A stretch of 7,415 bases of DNA, from positions 1 to 7,415 of the forward strand of contig JAQBVZ010000030.1 of the NCBI GenBank assembly GCA_027625205.1. Direction: 5' to 3'. The stretch comes from Chloroflexota bacterium. GTDB lineage: Bacteria; Chloroflexota; Dehalococcoidia; Lucifugimonadales; Australimonadaceae. The position numbers and the translations under genes were made by a program. Shown piece after piece: positions 1-6,954 of this stretch. Below the pieces are notes generated by a model, which worked only from the letters and a program-made list of their open reading frames with translations, ran no database searches and was not told the origin of the DNA. Numbering within the stretch: position 1 is the stretch's first letter; every line of letters starts with the position of its first letter.

Positions 1-1102
1 CTATCTCCAGGCCATAGCTGTCCAGCCCAACCACCTTGCGGGGGTTGTTGGTGAGGAGCCGCATCTGCTTCACGCCCATGTCAACCAGAATCTGAGCGCC
101 CACGCCGTAATGCCGGAGGTCCGGTGGGAAACCGAGCTTGGCGTTGGCTTCCACGGTGTCCACGCCGGAGTCCTGCAACGCATAGGCCCTGAGTTTGTTA
201 TGCAGGCCAATGCCACGGCCCTCTTGGCGCATATACAGGAACACGCCACGGCCTTCAGCCGCTATAGCCTCCAAGGCCATTTCCATCTGTGCGCCGCAGT
301 CACACCGCAGGCTACCAAAAACGTCACCAGTGAGGCACTCACTGTGAACGCGCACCAGCACCGGCTCACCGGTGGTGACGTCACCCATGACCATGGCAAC
401 GTGTTCAGCGGAGTCCACGGTTGACCGATAGGCCACGGCTGTGAATTCACCATGCAGGGTTGGTAAGCGAGCCTCACCAACGCGTTCAATGAGGCGCTCA
501 TTCTGCATACGATAGGCGATGATGTCCGCCACGCTGACAATGTTCAGCCCATGCGTGGCGGCCACTTTCTCAAGGTCAGGCATACGGGCCATGGTGCCGT
601 CTTCATGCATAATCTCGCAGATGACGCCAGCAGGGGTGCACCCCGCCATGCGGGCAATGTCCACGACAGCCTCAGTCTGTCCAGCACGCACCAGGACGCC
701 CCCATCTTCAGCCCGTAGAGGAAACATGTGTCCCGGCCGGGCCAGGTCAGCGGGCTTGGAGGCCGGGTCTAGCAGCGCCTGCACGGTAAGCGCACGGTCC
801 GCTGCGGATATGCCGGTGGTGCCATTGACCGAGTCCACGGTCACGGTGAATGCGGTGCCCAGGCGAGCGGTGTTGTCCGGCACCATGGGCGGTAGGTCAA
901 GCTGGGCAAGCCGTTCCTTGGTCATAGACACGCAGATGAGGCCACGGCCATACTTGGCCATGAAGTTGATGGCGTCAGCATCCACAAACTGGGCCGCGAT
1001 GACGAGGTCGCCTTCATTCTCACGGTCTTCATCATCAACAATGATGATAAATCTGCCATCGCGAATGTCTTCGATAGCCTGCGCTACAGTAGTTAGGGGC
1101 AT
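1..1102 (-). CDS. ribBA: RibBA: bifunctional DHBP synthase / GTP cyclohydrolase II (3' end off the window)
   Basis: The N-terminal RibB domain makes 3,4-dihydroxy-2-butanone 4-phosphate from ribulose 5-phosphate. The C-terminal RibA domain opens the GTP ring, the first committed step to riboflavin. Both are cytosolic. The 367 visible codons run off the left edge after [17 protein letters not shown], so about 30-40 residues are probably missing. RibB motifs are [11 protein letters not shown] (residues 23-33), GRGLICV (52-58), [10 protein letters not shown] (122-131) and GVICE (159-163). RibA begins near residue 205, with zinc cysteines C256, C267 and C269 in [18 protein letters not shown], then [20 protein letters not shown] and [11 protein letters not shown]. 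One oddity is that the usual GHTEA is GQTEA at 141-145, so the metal-ligand His (E. coli H153) is Gln142. The ATG start has an AGGAG site that begins right at the ribE stop, 16 nt away, so the two genes are probably co-transcribed. Identity is very secure. Confidence 0.97.
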   Translation of the reverse strand, partial: MPLTTVAQAIEDIRDGRFIIIVDDEDRENEGDLVIAAQFVDADAINFMAKYGRGLICVSMTKERLAQLDLPPMVPDNTARLGTAFTVTVDSVNGTTGISAADRALTVQALLDPASKPADLARPGHMFPLRAEDGGVLVRAGQTEAVVDIARMAGCTPAGVICEIMHEDGTMARMPDLEKVAATHGLNIVSVADIIAYRMQNERLIERVGEARLPTLHGEFTAVAYRSTVDSAEHVAMVMGDVTTGEPVLVRVHSECLTGDVFGSLRCDCGAQMEMALEAIAAEGRGVFLYMRQEGRGIGLHNKLRAYALQDSGVDTVEANAKLGFPPDLRHYGVGAQILVDMGVKQMRLLTNNPRKVVGLDSYGLEI

Positions 1103-1118
1103 GGGACCAACTTCTCCT

Positions 1119-1694
1119 CTACCGCGCCTGCAGCCGCTCCACGTACTTGGCCAGGATGTCCACTTCTAGGTTGACCGGGTCCCCAGCTTTTCTGTATTGA
1201 AGCACCGTCTGCTGCAAGGTATACGGTATCACAGCGACGGTGAACGTGGTAGCTAGAACACTCGTGACGGTGAGGCTTATGCCGTCCACTGAAATGAAGC
1301 CCTTCTCCACCATGTACCGCGCCACCTCTTCCGGCGCTTCCACGTAGAGGGTCTGGTCCACTTCAGGGCCGGAGATGGCCACGACGACGCCGACGCCGTC
1401 CACGTGGCCCTGCACGAAATGGCCGCCCATACGGTCACTGGCCGCCAGGGCGCGCTCCAGGTTTACGTGGTGGCCCTGTTTCAAGAAGCCCAGGTTGGTG
1501 CGCCGCGACGTCTCTTCCGTCAGGTCCACGGCAAACCCTTCAGGGGTCACCTCAACCGCCGTTAGGCAGGCGCCGTTGACCGCAATGCTCTGGCTGACAC
1601 GCAGGTCAGAGAGCACTGTCTTGGCGGCAATGACCAGCCGGTGCGGCGAGGCCTCCTGGACCTGACCAATCTCTTCCACGATGCCGGTGAACAC
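1119..1694 (-). CDS. ribE: Riboflavin synthase, alpha chain
   Basis: This enzyme dismutates two 6,7-dimethyl-8-ribityllumazine molecules to riboflavin plus a pyrimidine, the last step of the pathway. The 191 residues form two lumazine-binding repeats, about 1-90 and 97-185. The N-terminus is the hallmark [10 protein letters not shown], with the invariant F2. NGACLTAV (40-47) carries the conserved Cys43, and [13 protein letters not shown] (90-102) opens the second repeat. [12 protein letters not shown] (132-143) and [15 protein letters not shown] (174-188) complete the pattern. It is slightly shorter than most family members (about 200-215) because the C-terminal tail after AKYVERL is only three residues. 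The start is a GTG preceded by GGAGGA at 6-nt spacing, which gives exactly the expected MFTGIVE. ribBA follows 16 nt downstream. No ribD lies upstream, where sbcC ends 115 nt away, so the rib cluster is partly scattered. Confidence 0.97.
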   Translation of the reverse strand: MFTGIVEEIGQVQEASPHRLVIAAKTVLSDLRVSQSIAVNGACLTAVEVTPEGFAVDLTEETSRRTNLGFLKQGHHVNLERALAASDRMGGHFVQGHVDGVGVVVAISGPEVDQTLYVEAPEEVARYMVEKGFISVDGISLTVTSVLATTFTVAVIPYTLQQTVLQYRKAGDPVNLEVDILAKYVERLQAR

Positions 1695-1729
1695 GCGGCT
1701 TCCTCCGTAACGTTCCGATAGCTAGGTAC

Positions 1730-1758
1730 ATGATAGCGGGGAGAGGGTGAACGGGGAA
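1730..1758 (-). promoter_or_regulatory. Possible weak promoter for ribE-ribBA
   Basis: On the minus strand a TATCAT box (1735-1730) sits 17 nt after TTCCCC (1758-1753). The -10 matches the consensus at five of six positions, but the -35 at only three. It would start a transcript near 1724, about 30 nt before the ribE GTG. The alternative is read-through from sbcC across the 115-nt gap, which has no strong terminator. There is no FMN riboswitch in the gap. Confidence 0.25.
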
Positions 1759-1773
1759 AGGCCGGATTCATCG

Positions 1774-1802
1774 GAGCAAAGATTTCTGCCTCAGAATGAC
1801 AC
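1774..1802. repeat. Possible remnant of a dispersed intergenic repeat
   Basis: Just downstream of the sbcC stop the plus strand reads AAGATTTCTGCCTCAGAATGACA-like sequence, with a small stem TTCTG/CAGAA (1784-1788 with 1792-1796). It resembles a degenerate form of the AGATTCTTCGC...CTCAGAATGACA type of dispersed repeat seen in intergenic regions of many bacterial genomes. Only one copy is in the window, so its repeat status cannot be shown here. Confidence 0.25.
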
Positions 1803-1809
1803 GGCGGGG

Positions 1810-4392
1810 TTACGACAATGAGAAGGTAGAGCCAGCCTCAGTACGGGTAACCTCTATACGCAGAGGAAACGCCTCTTTAATCTCCTCCATATGGGTAATC
1901 ACGAGGATGCGCTGAAAGTCAGGCTCAATGGACTTGAGCACGTCCAGGATACGGTCGCGGCCCTCAACGTCCTGGGTGCCAAAACCTTCATCAATGAACA
2001 GTGTGGGCAAGGGCGCGCCAGCCCGCCAGGCCAATAGTTTGGAGAGGGCGATGCGCAACGCGAAGTTGATGCGGAAGCTCTCTCCGCCGCTGAAGAGTTC
2101 ATAGCTACGCGTGCCAATGTCGTCGGCGATAAGAATGTCCAGCGTCTCGATCGCGTCATCACTGGCGCCTGCGGTACGGCGCTCCCGTTGGGTCTCCAGC
2201 TTCAGCGACATGCGGCCATCCGTCATGCGATGGAGCAGCCTGTTGGCCTCATCCTCAAGGCGAGGAATGGCCGCCTCTATGAGCAGCGCCTGGACTCCAC
2301 CTTTGCCAAAAGCCTGGGCCAGGTCCGCATAGGAGGACGCATCCTGCAGCAAGGAGGCGCGCTCTTTGTTGCGCTGGGATAGCTCCTCCTCCGCCTTGCG
2401 TATCTCATCCAACTGATGTGTCAACGAACCGAGGCGTGATTGCAAAGCGTCCCGCTGCTGAACGGCAAGACGTCGCTCCTCTTCAACCTGCTTCCGCTGC
2501 AGTTGGTACTGGGGTAGTTCCGACAACTCCTGCGCCGTCTGGGCCAGGGCTTCATCCAGCCGTGCCGTCTCCTGCGTTGCCTGGTCAAACTTAGCCTGGG
2601 CGCGAGAAAGAGCGACTTCATCTTCAGGGGCGCGAATCTTAGCCTCCGCCAGCTTGCGCTGCTCCTCCTCCCAGGGTGCTAGCTCTTGGGCCTGGGTCTC
2701 TACCTGTTGGTGGCCCTCCTGACTGTAGTCCAGGGCCGCTATTTGGCCCCGTAGCTCCAGTGCGGCGGCCTGGTTCTCCGCAGCGTAACGTTCGCCTTCA
2801 AGTTCAGCGCGTACAGCTATCAGGGCTGCTTCCGCATCCACAAGCTGTACTTGGGCGCGCTGGGCTTCATCACGTCGCTGTGTCAGTTCAGCCCGCTGCC
2901 TATCAGATGTGCGACGCCGCTCTTCAATGGTCCGCTGACCCTCCCCAACGCGTGTTTCCAGGGCCGCCGTTTCTATCTCTAGCGCTTTGATACGCTCAGT
3001 CTGAGCCATGTATTGCTCGCGCTGGGCCTCAATCTCCTCCTGGTACGCAGACTCGATACGCGTCATGGACTCCGGGCCTAGAGCTGACCCGCACAAGGGA
3101 CACGCAACATCAGGCTGGTGGGAATGGCCGAGCATCGCAATTTTGGCCCCTATCTCCTTGCCGCCGCGCTCAATGCGGGCGTTCACCTCCTCCAATCCAC
3201 GCTTTTCCAAGACTAGTTCTTGGTACCGCTGTTGGAGCATTCCCAGTTCAACGGACTCTGCGCCCATAGCGCTCACGGCCTGTTCAGCCTGCCCAAGGGA
3301 GGCTTCCAGAGAGGGGAGGCTTTCCACAATTGGGGCCAACTCCTGCGACACACGACGCTCCAGAGCGCGGACGTCGCTCTCCAGCGTGGCCTTTGCTCCA
3401 GCAATACGTTGCTCATGGCCGTGCAGAGCACCCTCAAGCTCACGCACGCGCTGGACAGCGCCTTGCAGTGCGGTTAATCGATTACGCGCACTGGTCAGTT
3501 CTTGCACCCCCGCGGCAATCTGCTCTTCACGCGCCAGCACCTCACGCCAGCCATCGAGGCGCGTACGGAGCGTGACAACCTCATCTTCCGCCTCTTTGGC
3601 ACGGGCCGCAGCCTGGCGCCGTTGGTCTTCCTGCGCCTGCACCTCTTGCCTGCGCTGATCCAGAGTGGTGATCTGCTTGACCAAGAGTTCCAACCTGCCG
3701 TCCAGAGAGGTCAGAAGCTGTTGAGCAGTGGCCAATTCAGCCTCGGACTGCTCCTTGGCGGCCTTGGCTTCAGGCTTCTGCGCCGCCTGCTCTTGCAGCC
3801 GTTGCATGACTGCTCCCGCAGTCTCCAATGCAGCGTTGGCGTCCCTGGCGTGGGCTTTGGCCCGGTCTTCCAGCCGGTCATAGAGACCCAGACCAAGCAC
3901 CTTGCCAAGTACCTCCTTGCGCTGGGCGGGCGTGGACATGGTGAAGATGTCCGCCCTGCCCTGGAGCAGGAACGCACTGTTCACAAACGTCTCGTAGTCC
4001 ATGTTGATGAGCCGCTGGATGTGGGCTTGCGTGGCGGAGATGGTGTCGCCAGTAATGGGGCGGTATGACTCACCAGCCCAGATATGGAGGTCAAGGGCGC
4101 TGGTACCGGTGCGTCTGGTCTTGGAGTACCGGCGCACGGCCTTGTACCGCTGGCCACTCACCTCAAACTCCAGGTCAACCTGCATCTCCTGCTGGCCCTG
4201 GTGGAGCAACTGCTCCTGACGCTGACCGCGGGCACGGCCCCACAACGCCCACGTCATGGCGTCCAGAAGAGCAGACTTCCCATGACCGTTGGCCCCGCAC
4301 AGGCACGCAACGTGGACGTTCTCCAGATGGAGGGTGGGAACGTCTTCACGGTAGGAGAGGAAGTTACGGAGTTTGAGACTTATGGGAAGCAA
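1810..4392 (-). CDS. sbcC: SbcC/Rad50-type exonuclease subunit (SMC-like ABC ATPase)
   Basis: This is the ATPase subunit that works with the SbcD/Mre11 nuclease to process DNA ends and hairpins. The 860 residues have the full layout: FLSYRE near the N-terminus, Walker A GANGHGKS (33-40), the Q-loop segment FLLQGRADIFTM, long Glu/Gln/Arg-rich coiled coils on both sides of a zinc hook C431-P-L-C434, the ABC signature LFSGGES (766-772), Walker B LFIDEG with D801-E802, a D-loop GTQD, and switch His834 in ITHMEE. It is smaller than E. coli SbcC (about 1050) but normal for bacterial Rad50-like proteins. I chose the TTG at 4392, giving MLPISLKLRNFLSYR, with AAGG 5 nt upstream. An in-frame GTG at 4464 would add 24 Cys/Pro-rich residues unlike the family, and a likely extended -10 lies inside that stretch. 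No sbcD is next to it. It is divergent from etfB and reads towards ribE. Confidence 0.93.
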   Translation of the reverse strand: MLPISLKLRNFLSYREDVPTLHLENVHVACLCGANGHGKSALLDAMTWALWGRARGQRQEQLLHQGQQEMQVDLEFEVSGQRYKAVRRYSKTRRTGTSALDLHIWAGESYRPITGDTISATQAHIQRLINMDYETFVNSAFLLQGRADIFTMSTPAQRKEVLGKVLGLGLYDRLEDRAKAHARDANAALETAGAVMQRLQEQAAQKPEAKAAKEQSEAELATAQQLLTSLDGRLELLVKQITTLDQRRQEVQAQEDQRRQAAARAKEAEDEVVTLRTRLDGWREVLAREEQIAAGVQELTSARNRLTALQGAVQRVRELEGALHGHEQRIAGAKATLESDVRALERRVSQELAPIVESLPSLEASLGQAEQAVSAMGAESVELGMLQQRYQELVLEKRGLEEVNARIERGGKEIGAKIAMLGHSHQPDVACPLCGSALGPESMTRIESAYQEEIEAQREQYMAQTERIKALEIETAALETRVGEGQRTIEERRRTSDRQRAELTQRRDEAQRAQVQLVDAEAALIAVRAELEGERYAAENQAAALELRGQIAALDYSQEGHQQVETQAQELAPWEEEQRKLAEAKIRAPEDEVALSRAQAKFDQATQETARLDEALAQTAQELSELPQYQLQRKQVEEERRLAVQQRDALQSRLGSLTHQLDEIRKAEEELSQRNKERASLLQDASSYADLAQAFGKGGVQALLIEAAIPRLEDEANRLLHRMTDGRMSLKLETQRERRTAGASDDAIETLDILIADDIGTRSYELFSGGESFRINFALRIALSKLLAWRAGAPLPTLFIDEGFGTQDVEGRDRILDVLKSIEPDFQRILVITHMEEIKEAFPLRIEVTRTEAGSTFSLS

Positions 4393-4422
4393 AGGGCACC
4401 TTATACCTGAGGGTCTGGCCGG

Positions 4423-4431
4423 ATTGTAGCA
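4423..4431 (-). promoter_or_regulatory. Extended -10 promoter element for sbcC
   Basis: The minus strand reads TGC-TACAAT (TACAAT at 4428-4423), an extended -10 with the TGn motif. It predicts a transcript start near 4416 and a leader of about 24 nt before the TTG start at 4392. No good -35 lies 17 nt upstream, which is acceptable for extended -10 promoters. If it is real, it excludes the GTG at 4464 as the start of sbcC. Confidence 0.4.
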
Positions 4432-4493
4432 GCACAAGAAGAAACACGGTGGAAGCCCGCTCACAATCGCCTAGCTGCCTCTTTCGGTTCGCC

Positions 4494-4522
4494 TTGCGGC
4501 GGCAAGTTGCCGATGCTAGCAT
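4494..4522 (+). promoter_or_regulatory. Candidate promoter of the etfB-etfA operon
   Basis: TTGCGG (4494-4499) and TAGCAT (4517-4522) are exactly 17 nt apart, each matching the consensus at about four of six positions. The transcript would start near 4529, leaving a leader of about 29 nt before etfB. A second possible -10 is TAAGAT at 4523-4528. This is moderate evidence from motifs only. It lies in the 165-bp region between two divergent genes, where a promoter must exist. Confidence 0.4.
4500..4512. promoter_or_regulatory. Perfect 13-bp palindrome, possible operator
   Basis: CGGCAA-G-TTGCCG is a perfect inverted repeat with a single central base, lying wholly between the candidate -35 and -10 boxes of the etf promoter. 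That is a typical place for a repressor half-site pair. An overlapping alternative stem CTTGC/GCAAG (4493-4497 with 4502-4506) and outer arms CTAGC/GCTAG (4471-4475 with 4515-4519) are also present. No regulator gene is in the window, so the ligand is unknown. Confidence 0.4.
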
Positions 4523-4557
4523 AAGATTTCACAATTCCCTACTTCATTAAGGTTCCC

Positions 4558-5361
4558 ATGCCGCTACGAATCGTCGTTACCGCAAAGCAAGTAATCGACC
4601 CGGAAACGCCTGCGTCGGCGTTCCGCATAGACCCACAAGCCCTCCAGGTGTTGCCGCCTGCCAGCGTCCCGCCGGTGGTCAATGGCTTTGACGAGCAGGC
4701 CATTGAGGCTGCGCTACAGATCAAGGACGCGGCCCCTGACACCAACGTGACGGTCCTCTCCATTGGCGCCAGTTTTGCCATGGACGTGATGAAAAAGCCG
4801 CTAGCCATGGGCGCAGATGAATTGGTGCTGGTCCAGGATGACGCCCTGGTCAACAGCCCAGACCCATCAGTGGCGGTGCACGTGCTGGCCGCAGCCATCC
4901 GTAAGCTGGGCGATGTTGACCTGGTGCTCTGCGGACGGCAAGCCTCTGACTGGGACAACGCTCAGGTGCCTCTCGGCCTGGCGGAGAAGCTGGGGTTGGC
5001 GGTCACGACCATCGCAAAGAGGGTGGCCGTTGAGAACGGCATCGCCAGAATCGAACGGGTACTCCCCGACGGCTCCGAGACGGTGGAGATAACGCTTCCC
5101 GCCTTGGTGACGGTATCCAATGAGCTTGGACAGGCGCGATACCCAACCCTGCGCGGCATCATGGCGGCTGGACGCAAGGCGCCAACCATCTGGTCAGTAG
5201 CCGACGTTGGCCTGGACATGTCCAGTCTGACGCCCGGCCTGGAGTTGGTTGGGTTGGCATTGCCTGAAAGCGGCGCTGCGTGTGAGTTCATTGAAGGTGA
5301 AGACGACGCGGACGCTGGACGGAAGCTTGCGTTGAAGCTCCGCGAGGCGAAGCTGGTCTAG
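4558..5361 (+). CDS. etfB: Electron transfer flavoprotein, beta subunit (EtfB/FixA family)
   Basis: EtfB pairs with EtfA to form a soluble FAD heterodimer that carries electrons between dehydrogenases (typically acyl-CoA type) and an ETF:quinone oxidoreductase or another acceptor. EtfB normally holds AMP, or a second FAD in bifurcating forms. The 267-residue length is typical. Family features in order are MPLRIVVTAKQVIDPE (1-16), NGFDEQAIEAALQIKD (42-57), KPLAMGADELVLV (80-92), the nucleotide loop CGRQASDWDNAQVPLGLAEKLG (125-146) and NELGQARYPTLRGIMAAGRKAP (188-209). The GRQAxDxDxAQV loop looks more like FixA-type than mitochondrial-type sequences, but sequence reading alone does not settle whether it bifurcates. 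The ATG start has AAGG 5 nt upstream. etfA follows after 51 nt. Confidence 0.95.
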   Translation: MPLRIVVTAKQVIDPETPASAFRIDPQALQVLPPASVPPVVNGFDEQAIEAALQIKDAAPDTNVTVLSIGASFAMDVMKKPLAMGADELVLVQDDALVNSPDPSVAVHVLAAAIRKLGDVDLVLCGRQASDWDNAQVPLGLAEKLGLAVTTIAKRVAVENGIARIERVLPDGSETVEITLPALVTVSNELGQARYPTLRGIMAAGRKAPTIWSVADVGLDMSSLTPGLELVGLALPESGAACEFIEGEDDADAGRKLALKLREAKLV

Positions 5362-5378
5362 CGCACATATGAAATTCC

Positions 5379-5399
5379 GCACGCCTGATACCGGCGTGC
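5379..5399 (+). other. Intercistronic hairpin between etfB and etfA
   Basis: GCACGCC (5379-5385) and GGCGTGC (5393-5399) form a perfect 7-bp GC-rich stem around a 7-nt loop. It ends 5 nt before the GGAG ribosome binding site of etfA at 5405-5408. No run of T follows, so it is unlikely to be a terminator. It may affect mRNA processing or the relative translation of the two subunits, which is an inference. Confidence 0.5.
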
Positions 5400-5412
5400 C
5401 ACTTGGAGAAAC

Positions 5413-6408
5413 ATGGCAGACGGACAGGGAATCTTAGTCATTGGCGAGCTTGCAGGCAGTGAGCTTGCCCTGGTAACGCGTGAAGCCCTCAGCGCGGCCC
5501 GGAGCCTTTCCGGGGCGTTGGGCGGAGAGCCTGTAAGCCTGGTGATAGCCGGGGCTGACCTTGGCGACGCCCCGCAACAGGGAATTTCCGCAGGCGCGGA
5601 CACGGTGTACACCGTTGTCAGCCCGGTGTTGGAGGGCACGCCCCCAGACGCTGTGGTGGCGGTGGCAGAACGAGCAGCCCAGGTGGCATCACCCCGGTAC
5701 GTGATAGGGTCCAAGACGCTCCTTGGCCGTGATGTGCTGCCCAGAGTAGCCTTCCGGTTAGGTACTGCCCTAGCGCAAGACTGCGCGACACTGGAAGTGG
5801 ACAGCCAACAGCGGCTAGTGGCAACCCGCCCTGTATACGGTGGCAGTGCCATTGCCAAAGTGGCGTGCCTACAGACTCCAGCGGTGGCAGCGCTACGTCC
5901 CAAAAGCGTAGAGCCGCTGGAGCCCGACGCCAGTCGTATAGGTGAGATCAAGACGCTGGATATTCAATTGGATGATTCAGTGGTGAAAGCAAGGGTCGTT
6001 GACCGAACAGAGCGCCCCTCAGAAGGTATCAGGCTTGAAGACGCCAAGGTGGTGGTAAGTGGCGGGCGTGGGTTGGGCGGGCCCGAAGGGTTTGAGCCGC
6101 TGAAGGACCTCGCCTCTTTAATAGGCGGCGCCGTGGGTGCGTCCCGAGCGGTCTGCGACGCGGGTTGGCTACCGTCCAGCTATCAGGTAGGCTTAACGGG
6201 TAAGACGGTGACGCCGGACCTGTACATAGCCGTGGGCATATCTGGAGCGAGCCAACACATGGCTGGGTGCAGCAGCGCAAGGGCCATTGTTGCCATTAAC
6301 AAAGATGCTGGGGCCAATATTTTCAAAGAGGCCCGTTTTGGAGTTGTCGGCGACTGGCAGAAGGTGTTACCAGCGTTCATAGACCAACTGCATGAACTGT
6401 TGCAGTAG
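5413..6408 (+). CDS. etfA: Electron transfer flavoprotein, alpha subunit (EtfA/FixB family)
   Basis: EtfA is the FAD-binding partner of EtfB. The 331 residues are the normal size. The N-terminal domain (about 1-195) is the Rossmann-like part, with GILVIGEL at 6-13 and [19 protein letters not shown] at 95-113. The C-terminal FAD domain is strongly conserved: [15 protein letters not shown] (213-227), [19 protein letters not shown] (242-260) with R245 as the expected flavin-contacting Arg, [21 protein letters not shown] (262-282) and AIVAINKD (291-298). The ATG start has GGAG 4 nt upstream. The 51-nt gap after etfB contains a stable hairpin. The next gene starts 20 nt downstream behind a strong ribosome binding site, so all three genes look co-transcribed. 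The electron donor and acceptor are not encoded in the window. Confidence 0.96.
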   Translation: MADGQGILVIGELAGSELALVTREALSAARSLSGALGGEPVSLVIAGADLGDAPQQGISAGADTVYTVVSPVLEGTPPDAVVAVAERAAQVASPRYVIGSKTLLGRDVLPRVAFRLGTALAQDCATLEVDSQQRLVATRPVYGGSAIAKVACLQTPAVAALRPKSVEPLEPDASRIGEIKTLDIQLDDSVVKARVVDRTERPSEGIRLEDAKVVVSGGRGLGGPEGFEPLKDLASLIGGAVGASRAVCDAGWLPSSYQVGLTGKTVTPDLYIAVGISGASQHMAGCSSARAIVAINKDAGANIFKEARFGVVGDWQKVLPAFIDQLHELLQ

Positions 6409-6428
6409 CGGTCAAGGAGGGTGGTGCC

Positions 6429-6875
6429 GTGGAGCCTGAGTTTAACCGTGACATGGCTGACATCTTGAATGACATTGACCAGGCAGAGGTGATTACTATC
6501 ATCATGCCGTTCTTAGGCCAATGCCTTGTGTATGACTACCGCACAACGGCTGATGACCCACCGCTCATTATGGTGAGCCCTCCCCTGGGTTCCTCAGAGC
6601 GGAGGTTGCGCCAGTTGAACCAAAAGCGGCCCAATCTGCCCCGCGCCAAAGACATGGTGGCCCTACCATGGCCCGGTTCTGTGGACGCCCTAGTCCGGAG
6701 CGAGATATGGGACCGCTTGGTACAGCGGGTGGCGGAGACTGGCTTCAAGGACGCTGTCACGTCATGCCAAGACGCCGTGAACGAGCTAAAGAAGTGGGAG
6801 CGGCGTTCTCTGGCAGCCATGATCCGAGGCGAGGGCCCGTTCCATACACTGTGGTCACGAGCGGGCAAGAGCTAG
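6429..6875 (+). CDS. Uncharacterised 148-aa protein, third gene of the etf operon
   Basis: I do not recognise this family. The protein has no signal peptide, membrane segment or classic nucleotide-binding motif. The first half (20-52) looks like beta strands, with the hydrophobic runs [19 protein letters not shown] and [12 protein letters not shown] basic stretch follows ([19 protein letters not shown], 57-75), then [12 protein letters not shown] (78-89), and the rest (92-135) looks helical and charged. Its coding reality is supported by an AAGGAGGG ribosome binding site 7 nt before the GTG start, by codon use like its neighbours, and by its tight position 20 nt behind etfA and before a strong terminator. 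An in-frame ATG at 6453 is a less likely start. The operon position suggests a role tied to the flavoprotein or its partner, but that is only context. Confidence 0.8.
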   Translation: MEPEFNRDMADILNDIDQAEVITIIMPFLGQCLVYDYRTTADDPPLIMVSPPLGSSERRLRQLNQKRPNLPRAKDMVALPWPGSVDALVRSEIWDRLVQRVAETGFKDAVTSCQDAVNELKKWERRSLAAMIRGEGPFHTLWSRAGKS

Positions 6876-6904
6876 CCACCTCCCGCATAGAGAATAGAGA
6901 AAAG

Positions 6905-6934
6905 AAGAAGGGGCCTCATATGAGGCCCCTTCTT
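6905..6934. terminator. Bidirectional intrinsic terminator, 30-bp perfect palindrome
   Basis: The arms AAGAAGGGGCCTCAT and ATGAGGCCCCTTCTT are exact reverse complements of each other, 15 bp each, with a very GC-rich core. It sits between the end of the etf operon (6875) and the end of the convergent EF-G remnant (6957-6955). Rightwards, the T-rich part is only CTTCTT inside the stem. Leftwards, the minus strand continues into CTTCTTTTCTCTATTCTC, a better U-rich tail. It therefore probably serves both operons, and more efficiently the leftward one. Confidence 0.9.
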
Positions 6935-6954
6935 GATTGACTGGGAATGAAACC

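Noticed and set aside
519..1169. 216-codon open frame on the plus strand
   Set aside because: It lies opposite ribBA, whose translation matches the family along its whole length. The plus-strand product is Ser/Arg/Met-rich, low in sense and has no ribosome binding site.
1717..1737. Direct repeat GATAGC spaced by 9 nt before ribE
   Set aside because: Six-base repeats occur by chance at this length, and nothing else supports an operator there.
1695..1809. FMN riboswitch before ribE
   Set aside because: The gap is short and lacks the conserved helices and loop sequences of the FMN element.
3008..3658. Long plus-strand open frames opposite the sbcC coiled coil (also 3502-4068)
   Set aside because: These are antisense shadows created by the codon bias of the coiled coil. 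The products are Ser/Arg- or Leu-rich with no recognisable domain.
5379..5399. Terminator between etfB and etfA
   Set aside because: The hairpin is not followed by a T run, and the genes must be expressed together as a heterodimer.
5358..5951. 197-codon minus-strand open frame opposite etfA
   Set aside because: EtfA is unambiguous on the other strand. This frame is a Ser/Ala/Arg-rich shadow.
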